Shown piece by piece: positions 58,308 to 64,000 of a stretch of 64,000 nt of DNA. The stretch comes from Angiostrongylus vasorum (Eukaryota; Nematoda; Chromadorea; Rhabditida; Metastrongylidae), in NCBI GenBank assembly GCA_018806985.1, contig JADANN010000401.1:682001-746000 (forward strand), written 5' to 3'. The position numbers and the translations under genes are program-made. The notes beneath the pieces were generated by a model, which saw nothing but the letters and a program-made list of their open reading frames with translations, was not told the DNA's origin and ran no database searches. Every line of letters begins with the position of its first letter. Position 1 is the first letter of the stretch.

Positions 58308-58572
58308 CTGTATGACGCAGTGGTTAGGTGCTCTGTGGCACATATGTGGTCGTTGGCTCTATGCAGCTCTCCGGGCTCACCAAGACTTCGTTCGCTTCGG
58401 GTTCGGCAAACTGTTATCAGACTTGTCTGATAGAACAGCATTACATGACTGACACCTCAGTAGGATACCGCAAACACTGTATAGGTCAATTATACCATCG
58501 CTCATCTATAATGATGAAGTCGAATGCATGGTACATCCTTCAGCAGTTGATTAACACTGATCAACGCTCCAT
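58308..58572 (+). repeat. SINE family A, plus orientation
   Basis: Head TATGACGCAGTGGTTAGGTG, core CACCAAGACTTCGTTCGC and GTTCGGCAAACTGTTATCAG, body TGATGAAGTCGAATGCATGG. In intron 2 of the TOG gene. Confidence 0.8.
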
Positions 58573-58971
58573 GCTTTGTTTATCCATTTGCTCTGGATCC
58601 AGTTATAGCCGATGCTTGCCTTTTTACCAACGGACTGGTATTTGAAGTAAGTAAAGTATATGGTCAAAAGTATTGTAACTGGAAAGGAAACGAAATCAGA
58701 AAAAAAGGATTGGCGTTTATAAGATCTTAATATTACTTCTACAAAAGGTGAACAAACGAATTATACTCATACGGGAGTTGTTTTTCACCTATAAATCCTA
58801 ACGTTACCATGGAACGATACAGTGAGGTCTTATTGATACCAGCAGTAAATACCAGCAGCCTATATAATATTTAAAAGAAGTGCAATTTAGACCGAAAGTG
58901 GTACAAAGAAGAAAAATGAGTCAATAGCTCGCCGGAAATATTTCCAATTAAAGACCTTTAAGCTTAGAAAA

Positions 58972-59246
58972 GGATAAAGCTTTCAGCATTGATCAATCCC
59001 TAAGGGGATGCGCCATGCATTCGACTTCATTAAGTATCGCTGGAGGTGATTGAATATCTAAGCCTTTACAATGGATCGCGGTAGCCTACCGATGTATAGA
59101 GCCAGTGCAGCTATCTTCCCAGACAAGTCTGGTACCAATTTGCCGATCCTGGAGGGATAGAAGGCTTGGTGGGCCATGGGAGCGGGGATCAATTCCACGT
59201 GTGTGTTGCAGGGGCGCCTCCGACCACTGCGCCACACGCGCCCTCT
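58972..59246 (-). repeat. SINE family A (well preserved)
   Basis: AAAGCTTTCAGCATTGATCA ... GATGGGCCATGG-type core ... head GGGGCGCCTCCGACCACTGC, GCCACACGCGCCC; the clearest tRNA head (reverse complement GGGCGCGTGTGGCGCAGTGG). Confidence 0.9.
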
Positions 59247-59384
59247 TTTAAGCTTAATTTCCCTCCAGAAATTGACTTCCTAAGGGCAGTTATCAAATTC
59301 AAACCAATAAATTTTCACTGGGTTGTGGTTGGTTTTTATGGAAATCAGTCTAACAAATGCTTCTGAAACGGTTCATAAAATGGG

Positions 59385-59597
59385 GGTAAAGCGTTCGCTG
59401 GTTGATCAAACCTGTAAGGAAGTGCTATGCATTTGTTATCAGTCAGAGAATCGTAAAGTGGTAGTGCTGTCTAGTACCAGTTGTTGACCCCAGAACTGAT
59501 GGACGGCCATGGTTTGCAGGGGAGTGTGGGATCAAACTGGTGACCAACCAACTGGTATATTGAAGAAGCACCTCTGATCACTGCGCTACCCCCTGTA
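59385..59597 (-). repeat. SINE family A-related, diverged
   Basis: GTAAAGCGTTCGCTGGTTGA, ACCAGTTGTTGACCCCAG and a head AGCACCTCTGATCACTGCGC. Confidence 0.65.
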
Positions 59598-59715
59598 TAA
59601 TATATAGAAGCAAAAGCAGAAAGTACAGATGGTAGACAGGAAGATAGAATACCACATAGAATTGTAGGTAGACCACCGTTACTGTTTAAGTGAAGCAAAA
59701 TAACATTTTTTTCAG

Positions 59716-59857
59716 AATCTGGAGTATTGTATGTGCTATTTGATGCCAAATTTAATTCCAAAACTAGGAAATTCAAAGATTACTGTACGAAAGATTACTG
59801 CTCAGGCAATCCAAGCATTTCTCCGACTTAAACCGGGAGGCTTTAGGATCATTTCTG
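59716..59857 (+). CDS. che-12: TOG-domain protein, exon 3
   Basis: TTTTTTTCAG acceptor, 47 codons plus one base, G/GTACGT donor. NLEYCMCYLMPNLIPKLGNS, KITVRKITAQAIQAFLRLKP carries the conserved TOG pattern L-I-P-K-L-G-[ND]-S-K-x-x-V-R-[KR] of HEAT repeat C. This is the strongest single evidence for the family. Confidence 0.65.
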
Positions 59858-59909
59858 GTACGTTATGTAGTAATTTATTGAAGAGGATCTAGTTTCTACT
59901 ATACTCTTC

Positions 59910-60031
59910 AGCAAAGGAAACCCTCTCTGAATTATTTCAGAAAACACTTTCTAACTTTTTGCTCACATCTACAGATCGACTTACAAAAATGGAAGTGGTA
60001 CAGGGAGTTTCCAGCAATGTTTCTGCCAGAG
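59910..60031 (+). CDS. che-12: TOG-domain protein, exon 4
   Basis: ACTCTTCAG acceptor in phase 1 matches exon 3. Forty codons end GAG/GTAAAA in phase 0: AKETLSELFQKKHFLTFCSH, LQIDLQKWKWYREFPAMFLP. A second acceptor (CATCTACAG) at 59975 would start at IDLQKWKW in phase 0 and break the join to exon 3, so the longer exon is preferred. Confidence 0.5.
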
Positions 60032-60203
60032 GTAAAAGCTGCTTTTTTTCCTGAACACCTCAGAGCTCACATTTAAGCTTCCATTCTGCATTGTTCTCTT
60101 TCTTTGTGTTGATCCTACCTCAACTTGCTATTAATGAGGTCCAATTTTGCCGGAATGTGTTTTTAAACCCCCTTATACTTAATGAATAGACTTCATTTCA
60201 CAG

Positions 60204-60313
60204 CTGGCGACTTGTGATTGGTCGATACTACTGGATACTCTAACGAAACTTTTGGCAACTTCGGAAAAGCGAATTCGCTGAGCTTGCAGCTCTAGTTGCC
60301 AAAAAACTAGAAG
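60204..60313 (+). CDS. che-12: TOG-domain protein, exon 5 (frameshift)
   Basis: ATTTCACAG acceptor in phase 0: LATCDWSILLDTLTKLLATS then a stop. After the AAAA run at 60265-60268 the next frame reads EFAELAALVAKKLE to a G/GTTAGT donor, in phase with exon 6. The 110 base length is one too many for the flanking phases. A single extra A (sequencing or assembly error, or a true lesion) explains it. Confidence 0.55.
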
Positions 60314-61016
60314 GTTAGTAAATCCTGAAAGCTCTTAGCATCTTGACGTCTCTAAGGGTTTCTCCCCGCAAGCGAAGGATTTCAGAACTACCAAACTACT
60401 TGGAGAAAAGGAAAACCTTTATCTAGGCAAAATCAATAATCAATTAGACTAGTTAGGAGGAGATAACACGCTTACAAAACGTCTGGACATTGTATGAGAT
60501 CAACCGGACAGATATAGTGATAACTGGTACAAATTTCTCCCAAATTTAAGATGATGTAGTTTACTGTTTTGCAAAATCGCTGCTTTAGATTTTTTTGAAT
60601 AGATCGAGCCCATTTTCGAGACATGAACACATTTTTTCTTTTCTTTCGAAAACGTTTTTTATCATGCTAAGAGTGATGCGAATCTTTGGGAATCTCCAGA
60701 GATTTTTTTCACAAATACTGCTAGAAAAGATAATGGAAACATCTAGGTAAAAAATAACTTAAAAGATCTCCCAGTAAACAACCAAAAATTTTTTCTGGAA
60801 AGATCTCGACATTTCCAAGGGTCTCTAACAAAAAAGTAGGTTTTTTGTGTTGTGACACACAAAGTGGATACGATCAAAGAAGGTTCTTTCAATTGGCACG
60901 GTAAAAAAAAATTGCAAAAAAGATTTTAAAAGAGAAGCGAGAAGGAAATTGATGTTGGATTCGGATACGAACTTCTCGAATAGCTGCTCTCGATGACACA
61001 AATGTCTTTTTTCCAG
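60314..61016. other. Intron 5, AT-rich
   Basis: No other exon or family repeat seen. Confidence 0.4.
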
Positions 61017-61157
61017 TCTTTAATCAGTTTGTTTTAGTATATCTCGGTAAAAGTATCTTTACACGAATGCTGGACGAGTTGTCGGCAAGCCAGCAGAAGG
61101 ACTATGCACGTTTCAGCAAGAACGTCGTTGTTTCTCCAACTGAATCGACACAAAGCG
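61017..61157 (+). CDS. che-12: TOG-domain protein, exon 6
   Basis: TTTTTTCCAG acceptor (phase 1), 46 codons, G/GTACGT donor. FNQFVLVYLGKSIFTRMLDE, LSASQQKDYARFSKN closes the TOG domain (L-G...L-L-D-E-L...Q...R as in crescerin-type TOGs), followed by a polar linker VVVSPTESTQS. Exons 1-6 total about 270 residues, one TOG domain. The rest of the gene is not visible in the last 2.8 kb. Confidence 0.6.
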
Positions 61158-61960
61158 GTACGTGATTTTTTTTTATTACGCCTCCACATGCATCATATTG
61201 TTAGCGAGATTAAGGTCTACAGTTGGGCTTCTTCATTGTCCTGCTGAAATAAATGCACATTTGACCATCAGATACAGTACCCGGTATTTTCTTTTTACCG
61301 TTCACTGACGTTTAAAACAAAGACAAACAGACAAGGCAAAAGAAGCAAATACAAATAACAAAGTACCATTCACCTTTGAGATTAAACACCTTCATCAGTA
61401 AGGCGTGCGTCGTTTCAAAAAATACTGCAACGTTCCGACTGTCACACTTAGCACACAATTGTTTATAAATAAGTCATTGTTTGGCAAACTTACCAAACCT
61501 GTAACTTTCCAAGTGTAACTGCATACGTCCCAAGTTTTCGAAATCTAACAAAGCTTCGAACTTCGAATTGTCCTCATTTTTGAACTAGACTACGCTATGC
61601 CGTACCGAGACGGTACTTCTTAAGTGGTACCTATTGTAACGAATAGTTAGCGGCGGCCACGAGTGGTTCAGTTTACGTAGAATATTAGCCACGCGGGTCC
61701 TTTAGTTGTCGTATTGATCCACCAGCCTCGAACGTGGGTAATTAAACCTTCTACATACATAAATACAACATTAATAACACAATAGTAACGATAGAGAAGT
61801 AGTGGGTAAAAGAATCACGTGAGTTAAAGTTATGAGGTGCTATGCCCAGTAGTGTACTGAGGCTAACAACGAGATAATGGCATTCGAATATTAATACATC
61901 ACTAATACAATAATAACAGTAATAATGAACGATTATATACAAACAACCATTGGTTAGCCG
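61158..61960. other. No exon recognised; AT-rich
   Basis: Includes GCGGCGGCCACG near 61655 and AATAATAACAG runs near 61900. Confidence 0.4.
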
Positions 61961-61964
61961 TGAG

Positions 61965-62950
61965 CGATGCCGCGCCCGCCCTATGCGCGGCCGGTGCGGC
62001 AGTTGAGGGAGACCGTATGTTGGAGGCGGAGAGGGCGACTATATGCTGGTGCGGAAAAGGAGACAGTATGCTGGGGCGGAGAGGGATACTGACGAGCCGT
62101 GTTTTCGGCTGAGCTTTGGATCAACATTATAGCGGTGAGGTGCTCATTAGCATGATCGATGAGGACACTAAGTTACGAGCATTGACGGTGCTATGGACAA
62201 CGAATGATGAGTCATCTACGGAACACAGTCGGGCGGCTGGCCGTGGATAACGCTATGTCTGCAACGTGAAGTTTGAGCATCGATTGGTGCCGCCATTGCC
62301 TAAGAGTCAAGGGCCAGAATGATAATGACTGCAACTGAGAAGCCTATGCGGCTTAACAGAACATAGCATAAGTTGACCGCACTGCGACCTTGTACGCATG
62401 GCGTACAATGTGGGAGGAATGGTACATGCTACCGATGGCGTTGCAAACAGAAACGCATTTGGAAACACCCGCCACTACTGACAGCGGACCGTAGACGAGC
62501 TAAGAAACGAGGTACAATAATCTGCGGATTACTGAGAATGAATGAGGATGAATGAGAATGCATGAGGATGGATGAGAATGAGTTGGGGTGATTGGGGATG
62601 ATTGAGCATGACTGGGATTGATGTAGTAAGGAGCGGATTATCGGCGCTACGGATCGGGGGGTAAGGTGAGTGATGGCATGTCTCCGCCGTCGAAAGCACC
62701 TGGCTTGACTGCAATAGACTGTGCTTAACTGCCTGAAACATCAAACGTCATTGGCTTCGTTGTTTCACAAGGAAGCAGTAAACTGTTCAACTGCTACGCC
62801 TCCTCCTTCGGATAAGCCATCGTTGCTGTGGGACTAGAGTCAACCCTGAACCGCTATTGTGCCTGAAACACTGAACGTAATTGACCGAGTATAAAGGTTG
62901 TATTGCGGTAACTAGTGTGCGGCCGCGAGGCGGCCATAGGTATGGACATC
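61965..62950. other. GC-rich block with short tandem repeats
   Basis: Three ~26 bp units (GTATGTTGGAGGCGGAGAGG type) at 62010-62090; GAATGAGGATGA-type ~10 bp repeats at 62535-62625; CTGAAACAYCRAACGT occurs twice (about 62733 and 62861); hairpin GGCCGC-GAG-GCGGCC at about 62922-62936. It could be a non-autonomous transposon or old LTR, but no ends were found. Confidence 0.45.
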
Positions 62951-63022
62951 AAGTACTATTGTTTAGATAAAGAACTTTTCCAGAGAGAATTTCTCTATAC
63001 CTATTAAGTAGATATTAATACG

Positions 63023-63529
63023 TTGTTCAGCAGATTCAGGATAATGTCTGAATTTCTATCATGCGCGCTGAGCATTGTACTCAATTCGCCCTGTACATTA
63101 GAGTCTCCCAAGCAGAGGGATCCTTGTACTTTCTTGGTTAGCAGCAGTCTTCGGTCTTACTATACCTGCATAAATAGAAACAGCTCGCCGCGGAGTCACA
63201 TACTTCTGTTTGGACACTGGAGACATCCTAACATTTTCTCCATAAGCAAGAATCTCTTTTGCTACCCCGTATTTACAGGGAGCGTGGAAATCACTGTCGG
63301 ACGCATGGGAACAGACGATCTCGTCTCAGTAACCGTTTTTTTAGAGAATTTTTCGCGTAGAAATTGGCTTTCGTCCAGCCGTGCTCAAAACAAAGGAGCG
63401 GGAACAGAAATAGAGAAGGAAAAAGAAGCAAGAAACAGTTTTAAAGGAAGTGCGTTAAAAATAGAGAAAAAAGGGGTACAACATGGAGCCGATGCACATT
63501 GTCGCAGGTGTGGCGCCGAGATGAAATAA
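63023..63529 (+). CDS. Open frame of 168 codons, doubtful
   Basis: The longest non-transposon frame. It has no signal, domain or splice context that I recognise, and the C-terminal third is Lys/Glu-rich (GAGTEIEKEKEARNSF) ending HCRRCGAEMK. Could be chance. Confidence 0.2.
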   Translation: MFSRFRIMSEFLSCALSIVLNSPCTLESPKQRDPCTFLVSSSLRSYYTCINRNSSPRSHILLFGHWRHPNIFSISKNLFCYPVFTGSVEITVGRMGTDDLVSVTVFLENFSRRNWLSSSRAQNKGAGTEIEKEKEARNSFKGSALKIEKKGVQHGADAHCRRCGAEMK

Positions 63530-63631
63530 AAATTTGCGAAAGATGTTGCATTAAAGACCGTTTAGACAGCGCAGTTCTGCCAAAAATAGACTTTCTCGTA
63601 GGCCAACATCAAAATTGATCGTTTTTTTCTT

Positions 63632-63986
63632 ACTTACTTGGTACATGAATGGCCCGTCCTCACTGGTTGTGCGGGCCCCCGTCATAATCACCATTTTTTC
63701 GGAAATTTGCTGGTTAAGCCAATGTGGTTCGCTGGAATCCCGAGGACAGCCTGGCCAAAGTCTGCTCCAGGTCGTCACCACGACAGGCAATCGCAGCGCT
63801 TGTGGAACAGAGGGAGATTTGCTACCATGCCACTTTGATACCAGGACGATGGTGCATCCTGGTACTTGTTTACTCCTAGGTAGGCTTCCTGATGGAAAAA
63901 GCCGGACTCCTTCTCAGCTTGGGAGACGACACCCAGCAAGATGATTCCCTGCCAAGATGAGGAGGTAAACCGTTAGGAAGGAGCGT
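63632..63986 (-). repeat. Repeat D (copy 5)
   Basis: CTTACTTACTTGGTACATGA tail, CGTCCTCACTGGTTGTGCGG, ACCAGGACGATGGTGCATCC, CTTGGGAGACGACACC; a short internal deletion near 63928. Confidence 0.85.
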
Positions 63987-64000
63987 TTTTTTCTACGGAC

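Noticed and set aside
1..64000. CRISPR arrays, bacterial operons, rRNA genes
   Set aside because: No regularly spaced repeats with unique spacers, no ribosomal sequence, no prokaryotic gene layout.

Overview
The window looks like nematode nuclear DNA, most likely from a strongylid (hookworm-like) worm. It is AT-rich and gene-sparse. Candidate coding pieces are short, with T-rich ...TTTCAG acceptors and GTAAG/GTGAG donors, and there is no bacterial operon layout or Shine-Dalgarno pattern. The repeat content is RTE-type LINE, Penelope-like elements (PLEs) and several tRNA-derived SINE families. The species call is inference; no rRNA, tRNA or mitochondrial marker is present to test it.

Host genes. 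The best supported is a plus-strand gene from 54.3 kb to at least 61.16 kb. Six exons with matching phases encode a HEAT/TOG domain of the crescerin/TOGARAM type (C. elegans CHE-12), and one A-homopolymer indel breaks exon 5. All other host exons are on the minus strand and I could name none of them with confidence: 3.5-3.7 kb; 15.4-16.5 kb (proline-rich last exon); 17.4-17.7 kb; 19.5-20.3 kb; 22.0-24.5 kb (weak cadherin-like end, phase-matched exons); 28.2-28.5 kb (membrane-protein-like); 34.1-36.3 kb; 40.6-42.3 kb; 48.06-49.44 kb (three exons join in phase). Their exons were found by eye from open frames flanked by splice sites, so several may be pseudogenes or chance.

Mobile DNA. A decayed RTE LINE fills about 29.9-33.0 kb (endonuclease then reverse transcriptase, many frameshifts), and 3' scraps of related elements lie at 1.1-1.6 and 39.6-40.1 kb. 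A PLE with RT and GIY-YIG parts lies at 11.3-12.7 kb, and a minus-strand GIY-YIG remnant at 43.3-43.5 kb. About a dozen PLE terminal pieces carry hammerhead-ribozyme-like cores; some are head-to-head inverted pairs (34.5-34.7, 38.3-38.6, 42.8-43.9 kb).

SINE and other repeats. Eleven copies of one tRNA-derived SINE (A), five of a second (C), nine of shorter tRNA-like elements (B) and five copies of a ~380 bp repeat (D, heptamer-repeat tail) are scattered throughout. SINE-A and SINE-C have different heads and tails but share a central segment. Simple repeats include a 250 bp GAAA-type purine tract, an ATT array, a TATACATA tract and a 2 x 234 bp tandem duplication. The strongest leads for novelty are the hammerhead-bearing PLE termini, the shared SINE core and a long hairpin at 52.5 kb.
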